Source: Tateyamaria sp. (lineage in GTDB: Bacteria; Pseudomonadota; Alphaproteobacteria; Rhodobacterales; Rhodobacteraceae). Taken from it: a DNA stretch of 12,592 nucleotides. The stretch is taken from NCBI GenBank assembly GCA_018668195.1, contig JABITU010000076.1, positions 1-12,592 on the forward strand, read 5' to 3'. The translations under genes and the position numbers were made by a program. This document shows positions 5,667 to 12,592 of this stretch, in pieces (the first letter of the stretch is position 1; each line of letters opens with the position of its first letter). The notes below the pieces were generated by a model that was not told where the DNA came from, made no database searches, and was given only the letters and a program-made list of their open reading frames with translations.

Positions 5667-6893
5667 TCAAAGAGGTTTGCCTTGCATCAAGCGCGGCAGA
5701 GTTCCCGTTAGCCCCGCAGCTTCACGGATAAATGACCTGCGGAGACCGGGTATCGCGTTGACCATGCCCATACCAATATTCCTTAGGCCTCGAAGTCCAG
5801 CATTATCATTTGAAAACAGTCGATTAAAGGTGTCTGTTGCGATCGCAAGAGTCGTGTTGTCGAACCGCCGCCATTGCTCGTACCGGCCCAGAACATTAGG
5901 GCTGCCGATATCTTCACCCCGGCGGGTGGCGTCTATTATGACCTCGGCCAAAGCTGCAATATCTCGCATTCCTGCATTCAATCCCTGGCCTGCAATCGGG
6001 TGGACGCCATGTGCTGCATCGCCGATCAGGGCCACCCGATCCGCTACTAAATTGAGAGCCAGAGACAAAGAGAGAGGATAGGTAAAACGTTTGCCGGCAA
6101 GGTTGATCTCGCCCAGAAAATCACCGAACCGTGGCCGCAACATCGTCAGATATTCATTATCCGACAACGCACTAAAGGCGGCGGCGTTCTTAGCTGTTTC
6201 ACTCCAAACGATTGAGCTGACATTCCCGGGTAACGGCAGAATGGCCAATGGTCCCGGCGGCATAAAGAATTGGTGCGCGATTCCATGATGCGGTTTTTCA
6301 TGTGCAATTGCGCAGACCAACGCAGTTTGATCATAGCCCCAGCCGGATCGCTTGATGCCTGCGCGACTGGCTGTCCCGCTGCTGCGCCCGTCTGCACCCA
6401 CAATTAAAGCGCCGTGGACCACTTTGCCCGAATTCAGCGTCACATTTGCCCCAGATGATGTAACAACTTGGTTTGTAACAGTTTGGCCTGAAATATGAGT
6501 GACGCCGTTGGTTCGGTTCATCGCGTCCAGCAGTGCACGGCGCAGGAATCGGTCCTGCACCATGTAGCCCATAGGCCCTTCTTCGATCTCGGCGTGGTCA
6601 AAATGCATGAAAAACGGTGATGGCCCTTCGCCGGCGCGCCCGTCGGTCACTTTGATTTCAAGGATTGGTTGGCTGTGATCAGCCACCGCATCCCACACAC
6701 CTGTTCCGCTGAGCAGTCGCTGGGACGTCAGTGCGACAGCATAGCTGCGCCCGTCAAAGGCCGCATTCTTGCGCACCTTTTCCTCAAGCGCGTCGATCAC
6801 TGTCACCTTTAACCCAGCTTGCGCGAGCGCGAGCGCCAGGATGGGCCCCGACAAGCCGCCGCCAACTATCAGGATGTTGCTGTCGTTTTTCAT
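5667..6893 (-). CDS. UbiH/UbiF/Coq6-family FAD-dependent hydroxylase
   Basis: With ATG 6891-6893 this is a 408-residue flavoprotein monooxygenase. It has the Rossmann FAD site ILIVGGGLSGP (7-17) ending in an acidic residue (VID), the second nucleotide motif VGADGRSS (165-172), and the ubiquinone-hydroxylase signature GDAAHGVHPIAGQGLNAGMRD (from residue 291). Family members add ring hydroxyls during ubiquinone synthesis using NAD(P)H and O2. Which ring carbon (C1, C5 or C6; UbiH, UbiF or UbiL roles) cannot be told from motifs, so I give no symbol. The frame is open to 6962, with other ATGs at 6917 and 6929. No start has a strong ribosome binding site; I chose 6893 because the FAD strand follows after a few residues, as in the family. 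The gene converges on the Trm112-like gene and diverges from the amidase. Confidence 0.9.
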   Translation of the reverse strand: MKNDSNILIVGGGLSGPILALALAQAGLKVTVIDALEEKVRKNAAFDGRSYAVALTSQRLLSGTGVWDAVADHSQPILEIKVTDGRAGEGPSPFFMHFDHAEIEEGPMGYMVQDRFLRRALLDAMNRTNGVTHISGQTVTNQVVTSSGANVTLNSGKVVHGALIVGADGRSSGTASRAGIKRSGWGYDQTALVCAIAHEKPHHGIAHQFFMPPGPLAILPLPGNVSSIVWSETAKNAAAFSALSDNEYLTMLRPRFGDFLGEINLAGKRFTYPLSLSLALNLVADRVALIGDAAHGVHPIAGQGLNAGMRDIAALAEVIIDATRRGEDIGSPNVLGRYEQWRRFDNTTLAIATDTFNRLFSNDNAGLRGLRNIGMGMVNAIPGLRRSFIREAAGLTGTLPRLMQGKPL

Positions 6894-6976
6894 GACAGGC
6901 AATATGGAGGTCTGCATGGGATTGTCCATGCGCCAGCACGTCGCTACCGTCAGCAAAACCAAAAGGAGAACGGGGT
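6894..6976. promoter_or_regulatory. Divergent spacer with inverted repeat, hydroxylase/amidase
   Basis: These 83 bp separate the two divergent genes. GCATGG (6914-6919) and CCATGC (6926-6931) form a perfect inverted repeat with a 6-base gap, a plausible operator shape. It also contains two in-frame minus-strand ATGs (6915-6917, 6927-6929), so it may instead be the start of the hydroxylase gene. No clear -35/-10 pair is visible. AGGAG (6964-6968) serves the amidase. Confidence 0.4.
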
Positions 6977-8314
6977 ATGCAAGAGTGGCTGAACAAGGGC
7001 GCAGCTGAGTTGGGCGATGCGATCGGATCAGGCGCTGTCGACCCTGTGAACCTGACAGAGGCGTTTTTGGATCGGATCAATGGTCATGCATTGCGCGATC
7101 GCATCTATGTCGAAATCACTCAGGATCGTGCCATGGCTGAAGCTAAAGCTGCGCGCGCACGTGTTCAGGCGGGTCAGCGCCTTTCACCGTTGGACGGTGT
7201 ACCGGTTAGCTGGAAGGATCTGTTTGACACCGCCGGAACAGCCACGGAGGCGGGATCGAAGCTTTTGAAAGGCCGCGTGCCTGATCAGGATGCGGCTGTG
7301 CTGCGCAATGCGGCAGGTTTTGGCTTGGTGTGTCTCGGCAAAACGCACATGAGCGAGCTGGCCTTTTCTGGGCTTGGCTACAATCCTTCGACCGCGACAC
7401 CGCCTTGCGTCAACGACGCCGATGCCGTCCCCGGAGGGTCTTCATCGGGGGCGGCCGCTTCGGTTGCCTTTGGCCTCGCTGCTGCGGCCATCGGGTCAGA
7501 CACGGGGGGATCGGTTCGTATCCCGGCGGCATGGAATGATTTAGTTGGGCTAAAGACAACCGCAGGCCGTTTGTCATTGGAAGGTTGTGTTCCCCTTAGC
7601 CTGAAATTTGACACAGTTGGGCCGCTGACAAAATCTGTGGGTGATGCTGGGCTTTTGTTTTCCGCAATGTTGGGGAGGCCCGCGTTCGATATGCGCGATG
7701 TTTCATTGAAGGGACGCCGCTTTGCCGCGCTTCAATCCATCGTACTAGATGACATTCGGGATGCACCGCTCGCTGCCTATGACAGTGCAGTGGAACGTTT
7801 GCGGGCTGCTGGAGCAGAAGTGGTGCCGGTTGCGGTTTCCGAATTGGAGGGTGAAGCCGGGGCGATGGCCATGGCGGGGCCGTTGTTTCCAGGTGAGGTT
7901 TATGGGTTGTGGCGCGATGTAATCGAGGCGAACGCCGATGCCATGTATGGTGAGATTCTTGAAAGGTTTCGGTCTGGCGCCAATTTTTCAGCCCCTGATT
8001 ACCATGCTGCTTGGGTCCGTCTTGAGGCTGCACGGAAGGCTTGGGATGCAAAAATCGCGTGCTATGACGCGGTGCTGGCCCCGACTGCACCGATTTTGCC
8101 GCCAAACCTTGAGCGATTGAACAGCGACAGCGATTACTACAAGACTGAGAATTTGCTTGCTCTGCGCAATACGCGTGTGGGCAACCTGATGGGGCTCTGT
8201 GCGCTTACGCTGCCCACTGGCGTGCCAAGCTGCGGCATCATGCTGATGGGTGCACCAAATTGTGAAGAGGCGCTTGTTCGAGTTGGCATTGCAGCGGAAC
8301 GTGCTTTGAAGTGA
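6977..8314 (+). CDS. Amidase-signature family hydrolase
   Basis: This 445-residue enzyme has the full Ser-cisSer-Lys triad of the amidase signature family: Lys80 (SWKDLFD), cis-Ser155 (PGGSSSG) and nucleophile Ser179 (GSDTGGSVRIPA). It hydrolyses a C-N amide bond, but the substrate cannot be read from the sequence. It is unlikely to be GatA of the tRNA amidotransferase: no gatC or gatB is adjacent, and it looks shorter than usual for GatA. Generic amidases, AtzF-like allophanate hydrolases and aryl-acylamidases share this fold. AGGAG (6964-6968) lies eight bases before the ATG, a strong ribosome binding site. No signal peptide is present, so it is cytosolic. A 215-bp spacer with a palindromic element separates it from dapC. 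Confidence 0.92.
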   Translation: MQEWLNKGAAELGDAIGSGAVDPVNLTEAFLDRINGHALRDRIYVEITQDRAMAEAKAARARVQAGQRLSPLDGVPVSWKDLFDTAGTATEAGSKLLKGRVPDQDAAVLRNAAGFGLVCLGKTHMSELAFSGLGYNPSTATPPCVNDADAVPGGSSSGAAASVAFGLAAAAIGSDTGGSVRIPAAWNDLVGLKTTAGRLSLEGCVPLSLKFDTVGPLTKSVGDAGLLFSAMLGRPAFDMRDVSLKGRRFAALQSIVLDDIRDAPLAAYDSAVERLRAAGAEVVPVAVSELEGEAGAMAMAGPLFPGEVYGLWRDVIEANADAMYGEILERFRSGANFSAPDYHAAWVRLEAARKAWDAKIACYDAVLAPTAPILPPNLERLNSDSDYYKTENLLALRNTRVGNLMGLCALTLPTGVPSCGIMLMGAPNCEEALVRVGIAAERALK

Positions 8315-8529
8315 TCCAAAGGCCGCTTGCTCGACAACTCTATCAAAGAGGGGGCCAGCCCCCACGCGCATGCGCGCGCCCCCCGGAGTTTACCTTGCAA
8401 GATGAAAGGGATCTTTGGCGAATTTGCCACAAGTATTAGATTTGGCGCGGTTTTTCTGGACGTGGGCGCGGGCCTTGGGGTATCGTGTTTTAAACGGGGC
8501 GTGAATGATCCCGAACTTGAGGCAATTTT
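8315..8529. other. 215-bp spacer between amidase and dapC
   Basis: No supported gene is present. The first half holds a GC-rich palindromic element (8350-8409). The second half has a weak dyad TGGC-GAATTT-GCCA near 8417-8430 and the dapC ribosome binding site GAGG (8519-8522). A 43-codon frame from ATG 8402 ends in a TGA overlapping the dapC ATG, but it begins inside the repeat-like element and has a poorly placed ribosome binding site, so I do not call it. Confidence 0.5.
8350..8409. repeat. GC-rich palindromic element, possible dispersed intergenic repeat
   Basis: GGGGGC (8350-8355) pairs with GCCCCC (8358-8363). A perfect 12-bp palindrome CGCGCATGCGCG follows at 8365-8376, then a C-run (8379-8384), then CGGAGTTTACC and GCAAGATGAAAGGG (8398-8411). 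The first G-run could pair with either C-run, giving alternative folds. From memory, similar blocks (G/C hairpin, CCGGAGTATTT, CAAGATGAA) are frequent between genes in Rhodobacterales genomes. Only one copy is in this window, so repeat status is inferred. Confidence 0.5.
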
Positions 8530-9711
8530 ATGATGTTCCCCGAGCGGTTTTCGAACCTTCCGGCCTATGCTTTTCCGCGTTTGCGCGCACTTTTGGACGT
8601 GCATGAACCCGCTGGTGACATCGTACACATGACCATTGGTGAGCCCAAGCATGCGTTTCCGTCTTGGGTCGTGGATGTCATTTCCGAACATGCGTCGGGG
8701 TTCAACAACTATCCGCCAAATGAAGGAATTCCCGAACTGCGTGGCGCGTTTTGCGACTGGTTGCAGCGCCGCTATGGCATAAATCGTGATCCGGATGTGC
8801 ATGTGATGCCGCTGAACGGCACACGAGAGGGACTTTACAACGTCGGCATGGCGCTCTGCCCTGAGCAAAAAAACGGCAAAAGGCCCGTTGTTTTGATGCC
8901 AAACCCGTTCTATCAGGTCTACATGCTGGGCGCGATTTCGGCAGGGGCTGAGCCGGTACTTGTGCCCGCGACCGAAGCCACTGGTCATCTGCCAGATTTT
9001 GCGAATGTCAGCACCGAGATTCTGAACCGCACAGTTGCCTGCTATATGTGTTCGCCTGCTAATCCACAGGGTGCTGTGGCTGATTGTGCGTATTGGGAAG
9101 ATTTAATTGCGCTTGCCCAGCGTTATGATTTTCAGATTTTTGCGGATGAGTGTTATTCTGAAATCTATCGCGATGTGCCGCCGTTGGGCATATTGGAGTG
9201 TGTGACCGATACAGACCCGGAGCGGGTGGTTGCCTTTCATTCGCTTTCGAAGCGCTCGAACCTGCCGGGGCTGCGGTCTGGCTTTGTTGTGGGTGGTCCC
9301 GCGACGATGCGTGAGATTAAGCAGCTGCGCACCTATGCAGGCACGCCACTTCCTACGCCATTGCAACATGCCGCTGCCGCCGTTTGGGCGGACGAAACAC
9401 ATGTCGCCGCCAACCGCGCACAATACCACGAAAAATATCAGATGGCGGACGCGATCTTGGGCGATGTGCCGGGCTATGTCGCGTTGCAGGCTGGATTTTT
9501 CCTGTGGCTGCCCGTCGAAAATGGCGAAGCGGCAGCACTAAAGCTTTGGAAGTCAACAGGCGTTCGAGTCTTGCCCGGCGCGTACCTAGCCCGCAAAGTT
9601 GATGGGTTTAACCCAGGTGACAGATACATTCGGGTGGCATTGGTCGCCCCAAAGTTACAGACCGAGCGGGGCCTGAAGGCCATACGCGACGTATTGTATA
9701 CTGCAAATTGA
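8530..9711 (+). CDS. dapC: N-succinyldiaminopimelate aminotransferase (class I/II)
   Basis: This 393-residue PLP enzyme of fold type I has PLP-lysine Lys241 in [17 protein letters not shown], Asn178 (SPANPQG), Asp206 and Tyr209 (FADECYSE), Arg249, and the carboxylate-binding Arg368 (YIRVAL). The [15 protein letters not shown] stretch is characteristic of the DapC group, which transfers an amino group from glutamate to N-succinyl-2-amino-6-ketopimelate on the way to meso-diaminopimelate and lysine. A related aminotransferase with another substrate is possible, so the exact reaction is less sure than the family. GAGG at 8519-8522 fits ATG 8530; a second ATG follows at once (8533). ftsK begins 13 bp downstream, so the two are very likely co-transcribed, linking a cell-wall precursor step with a division protein. 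Confidence 0.85.
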   Translation: MMFPERFSNLPAYAFPRLRALLDVHEPAGDIVHMTIGEPKHAFPSWVVDVISEHASGFNNYPPNEGIPELRGAFCDWLQRRYGINRDPDVHVMPLNGTREGLYNVGMALCPEQKNGKRPVVLMPNPFYQVYMLGAISAGAEPVLVPATEATGHLPDFANVSTEILNRTVACYMCSPANPQGAVADCAYWEDLIALAQRYDFQIFADECYSEIYRDVPPLGILECVTDTDPERVVAFHSLSKRSNLPGLRSGFVVGGPATMREIKQLRTYAGTPLPTPLQHAAAAVWADETHVAANRAQYHEKYQMADAILGDVPGYVALQAGFFLWLPVENGEAAALKLWKSTGVRVLPGAYLARKVDGFNPGDRYIRVALVAPKLQTERGLKAIRDVLYTAN

Positions 9712-9724
9712 AGACGAGGGACGC

Positions 9725-12586
9725 ATGGCATATCAAACACGACGAGATCCAATTTTAGACAGTGGCATGCAGGCGGTGATTGAAAAGCGCAGTCGCGAGT
9801 TGATTGGCATTGCACTTTTGGTTGTGGGGGCGGTAGCGGCGGCTATGATGCTGAGTTATACGCCAGATGACCCCAATTGGATGGCGTCGACGGATGCGCC
9901 TGTACAGAATTGGATGGGCCGCATTGGTGCTGCCGTTGCAGCGCCAATGTTCATGATTGCCGGCTGGGGTGTGTTTGGCTTTGCTATCATCTTGCTGGTT
10001 TGGGGTGCGCGGTTTGCCTTGCATATGGGTGCCGAACGGGCGCTGGGACGTTTGATCTTTGCTCCGATCGCGATTGCATTTGGCTCGATCTATGCAGCGA
10101 CCCTACCACCAGGGTCAGAGTGGTTGGCCACGCATGGCTTTGGCTTGGGCGGGCTGTTCGGAGACACTGTGATGGGTGTTATCCTGACGGTTTTGCCGTT
10201 GGGATCTGTATTTTCCGTCAAGCTGATGTCGTTCTTGATGGGGGTGAGCATTGTTGCGTTTGGCACTTTTGTGCTTGGTTTCACTCGCTTGGAACTGGGC
10301 CGTTTGCTGCGTCTTTCTGCCGTCGGGTTGGTGATGCTTTATTCTAGTTTGATGACTGCATTGGGACACGGAGCGCGTGGCGCTGTCTATTCGGCGCGGA
10401 TCATGCAAGAGCGCAAAGCGGAACGAAAGGCGGTGCGCGAGGCCGAGGCCGAAGCGATGGCGCAGGCTGACGTGTCGCAGGATGCGGTGCAGGCGGCCGA
10501 AAGCGTGGCCCCGGCTGATGATCTACAGCCAAAGCCCAGCTTGCTGTCGCGCATGCCGGCGTTAATCAAACGCCCTGATCGGGCCTTGGAAGAGTTGCCT
10601 GACCTCGAACTTATCGAAACACATAGCGACGTGGACGTGGGTGATGGCCCCGGTGAGGAGCGTATTAAGGCTAAAATTTCGGACGTGATTAGGTCAAGGG
10701 TGCGAACCAATCCCGCCATGCAGTCTCAAGCCATTGCTCCCCTGACCAAAGGACGAGGGCGTGGACCAGAGGCGCTGATTTTAAATACCAATCTGAATGC
10801 GGAGCTGCCTCCGGAGCCACCCCTGACCAATGCACAAACAGCGCATGTCATGCCGCCGTTGAACGCGGCAGAACCGATATTGGATCCGCAAGAAGACTCT
10901 GCGACATTACTCGCAGCTGACAGTGTCGCTGAAATGCCTGCGCTGGCTGCACGAGCGATTCCGCTGGTTGAGCCACGCAATGTTGTGCAGCAGCATGTGC
11001 GCAAACCGTTGCAGCCTAGCAGTCGCGCCAAGGCTGAAGCACAGCCAAATTTGCGTTTTGAGGATACGCATCCCGGCTTTGAGTTGCCCCCGCTGAACCT
11101 GTTGGAAAATCCGATTGAAATCCAGCGTCACCACCTAAGTGACGACGCCCTGGCAGAAAATGCCCGAATGCTAGAAAGCGTGCTGGACGATTATGGAGTC
11201 AAAGGTGAAATCGTTTCGGTACGGCCGGGCCCCGTGGTCACAATGTACGAGCTTGAACCGGCGCCCGGCCTTAAAGCGAGCCGTGTGATTGGCCTTGCTG
11301 ATGATATTGCGCGATCGATGGCGGCCTTGTCTGCGCGCGTGTCTACGGTGCCGGGTCGGTCCGTGATCGGAATCGAATTGCCGAATGAACACCGGGAAAA
11401 GGTCGTGCTGCGCGAAATTCTGGCCAGTCGTGATTTTGGTGACAGCAACATGCGTTTGCCGCTTGCATTGGGCAAGGACATCGGCGGGGATGCAGTGGTT
11501 GCCAACCTCGCCAAGATGCCCCACCTTTTGATCGCTGGAACAACTGGATCAGGCAAGTCTGTGGCCATCAATACGATGATCCTGTCGTTGCTTTACAAGC
11601 TTACGCCCGAGGAATGCCGGTTAATCATGATTGATCCCAAGATGCTTGAGCTTAGCGTCTATGACGGAATTCCACACCTGCTAAGCCCGGTTGTGACCGA
11701 TCCAAGAAAGGCGGTCGTGGCGCTCAAGTGGGTCGTGGGCGAGATGGAAGAACGTTATCGCAAGATGTCCAAGATGGGTGTCCGCAATATTGAAGGATTT
11801 AATGGCCGTGTACGCGACGCGCTTGCCAAGGACGAGATGTTCAGCCGGACAGTCCAAACCGGATTTGACGATGAAACTGGCGAGCCCATTTTCGAAACCG
11901 AAGAAATCACGCCCGTCGCTCTTCCTTATATAGTGGTGATCGTTGACGAAATGGCCGACTTGATGATGGTTGCTGGCAAAGAGATCGAAGCCTGCATTCA
12001 GCGTCTGGCACAAATGGCTCGGGCCAGCGGTATTCACCTTATCATGGCCACACAACGTCCTTCGGTCGATGTGATCACGGGCACGATCAAGGCAAATTTC
12101 CCGACGCGCATTTCATTTCAGGTAACGTCAAAAATCGATTCGCGAACCATTCTGGGCGAGATGGGTGCAGAACAGCTGCTGGGCATGGGTGATATGCTTT
12201 ATATGGCGGGTGGGGCCAAAATTACCCGGTGCCATGGTCCATTTGTCAGCGACGAGGAAGTCGAAGAAATTGTGAACCACCTCAAGGCTTTTGGAGCGCC
12301 GGACTATGTTTCTGGCGTTGTCGAAAGCTCTGACGATGACAAGGAAAGCAGTATCGACGCGGTTCTGGGACTTGGTGGAAATACCGATGGCGAAGATGCA
12401 CTTTACGATCAGGCGGTTGGAATCGTAATCAAGGATCGAAAGTGCTCTACCAGCTACATTCAGCGCAAATTAGCCATCGGCTACAACAAGGCGGCGCGGC
12501 TGGTGGAGCAAATGGAAGACGAAGGTATCGTGAGTTCGGCCAACCATGTTGGCAAACGCGAGATTTTGGTTCCAGAGCAAGGCTAA
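9725..12586 (+). CDS. ftsK: DNA translocase FtsK
   Basis: This 953-residue septum-bound DNA pump moves the chromosome ends into the daughter cells and activates XerCD recombination at dif. The N-terminal part (about 26-213) has four to five hydrophobic segments, for example 26-45, 72-96, 108-126, 165-186 and 198-213. A charged, Ala/Pro-rich linker (about 225-470) follows, starting with an E/A/R-rich stretch that may form a coiled coil. The motor has Walker A GTTGSGKS (605-612) and Walker [10 protein letters not shown] with Asp741 and Glu742. The DNA-reading gamma winged helix is at about 885-950 (YDQAVGIVI...[21 protein letters not shown]). The gene is complete and of normal size. GAGGG lies four bases before the ATG, a rather short spacing. 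It follows dapC by 13 bp. Confidence 0.97.
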   Translation: MAYQTRRDPILDSGMQAVIEKRSRELIGIALLVVGAVAAAMMLSYTPDDPNWMASTDAPVQNWMGRIGAAVAAPMFMIAGWGVFGFAIILLVWGARFALHMGAERALGRLIFAPIAIAFGSIYAATLPPGSEWLATHGFGLGGLFGDTVMGVILTVLPLGSVFSVKLMSFLMGVSIVAFGTFVLGFTRLELGRLLRLSAVGLVMLYSSLMTALGHGARGAVYSARIMQERKAERKAVREAEAEAMAQADVSQDAVQAAESVAPADDLQPKPSLLSRMPALIKRPDRALEELPDLELIETHSDVDVGDGPGEERIKAKISDVIRSRVRTNPAMQSQAIAPLTKGRGRGPEALILNTNLNAELPPEPPLTNAQTAHVMPPLNAAEPILDPQEDSATLLAADSVAEMPALAARAIPLVEPRNVVQQHVRKPLQPSSRAKAEAQPNLRFEDTHPGFELPPLNLLENPIEIQRHHLSDDALAENARMLESVLDDYGVKGEIVSVRPGPVVTMYELEPAPGLKASRVIGLADDIARSMAALSARVSTVPGRSVIGIELPNEHREKVVLREILASRDFGDSNMRLPLALGKDIGGDAVVANLAKMPHLLIAGTTGSGKSVAINTMILSLLYKLTPEECRLIMIDPKMLELSVYDGIPHLLSPVVTDPRKAVVALKWVVGEMEERYRKMSKMGVRNIEGFNGRVRDALAKDEMFSRTVQTGFDDETGEPIFETEEITPVALPYIVVIVDEMADLMMVAGKEIEACIQRLAQMARASGIHLIMATQRPSVDVITGTIKANFPTRISFQVTSKIDSRTILGEMGAEQLLGMGDMLYMAGGAKITRCHGPFVSDEEVEEIVNHLKAFGAPDYVSGVVESSDDDKESSIDAVLGLGGNTDGEDALYDQAVGIVIKDRKCSTSYIQRKLAIGYNKAARLVEQMEDEGIVSSANHVGKREILVPEQG

Positions 12587-12592
12587 GTGCCC

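Noticed and set aside
6977..8314. Amidase as GatA of the tRNA-dependent amidotransferase
   Set aside because: The triad matches the whole superfamily, but no gatB or gatC lies nearby and the C-terminal part does not look like GatA.
8402..8533. 43-codon plus-strand frame whose TGA overlaps the dapC ATG, as in translational coupling
   Set aside because: It starts inside the repeat-like element, its nearest GGAG is 13 bases away, and the translation resembles no family I know. The overlap is best explained by chance.
8137..8988. Long minus-strand frame of 283 codons across the amidase end, spacer and dapC start
   Set aside because: It lies opposite two well-supported genes, has no recognisable domain and a biased composition, and reads through the palindromic element.
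1..12592. Defence island, prophage, integron or CRISPR
   Set aside because: All twelve genes belong to housekeeping or common metabolic families, and no direct-repeat array, integrase, transposase or toxin-antitoxin pair is visible.

Overview
The window looks like ordinary chromosomal DNA of an alphaproteobacterium, most likely a Rhodobacterales (Roseobacter-group) species. I base this on recognisable family forms: the RibA with a worn-out RibB-like N-terminal domain, the CXXC-type thioredoxin-TPR protein, the UbiH/Coq6-type hydroxylase and the alphaproteobacterial form of FtsK. Gene order supports it too. No database was searched. Twelve protein genes are supported, one of them cut by the window edge. 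I see no tRNA, rRNA, CRISPR array, insertion sequence or prophage gene.

Layout. Positions 1-1923 are a minus-strand cluster: ribA (riboflavin synthesis), then a GFA-family zinc protein, then an L,D-transpeptidase (YkuD) that runs off the left edge. A 162-bp divergent spacer (1924-2085) separates ribA from an OmpR-type response regulator on the plus strand. Next come a 221-bp spacer with a strong G-quadruplex motif, xth (AP endonuclease), and a tight group of cnoX-like thioredoxin, a stand-alone LON substrate-binding-domain protein and a Trm112-like small protein; the last two overlap by 4 bp. A convergent minus-strand UbiH/Coq6-family hydroxylase follows. Divergent from it is a plus-strand amidase, then a 215-bp spacer with a GC-rich palindromic element, then dapC (lysine/meso-DAP pathway) and ftsK (chromosome translocase), which are 13 bp apart.

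How the genes fit together. The content is mostly housekeeping: cofactors (riboflavin, ubiquinone), DNA repair and segregation (Xth, FtsK), protein quality control (CnoX and perhaps the LON-domain protein), and cell-wall building (DapC for the DAP precursor, the L,D-transpeptidase for cross-links). I found no convincing new defence or mobile system. The points most worth a second look are the G-quadruplex motif just upstream of xth, the palindromic element before dapC, the apparently dead RibB-like half of RibA, and the cnoX/LON-domain/Trm112 cluster.
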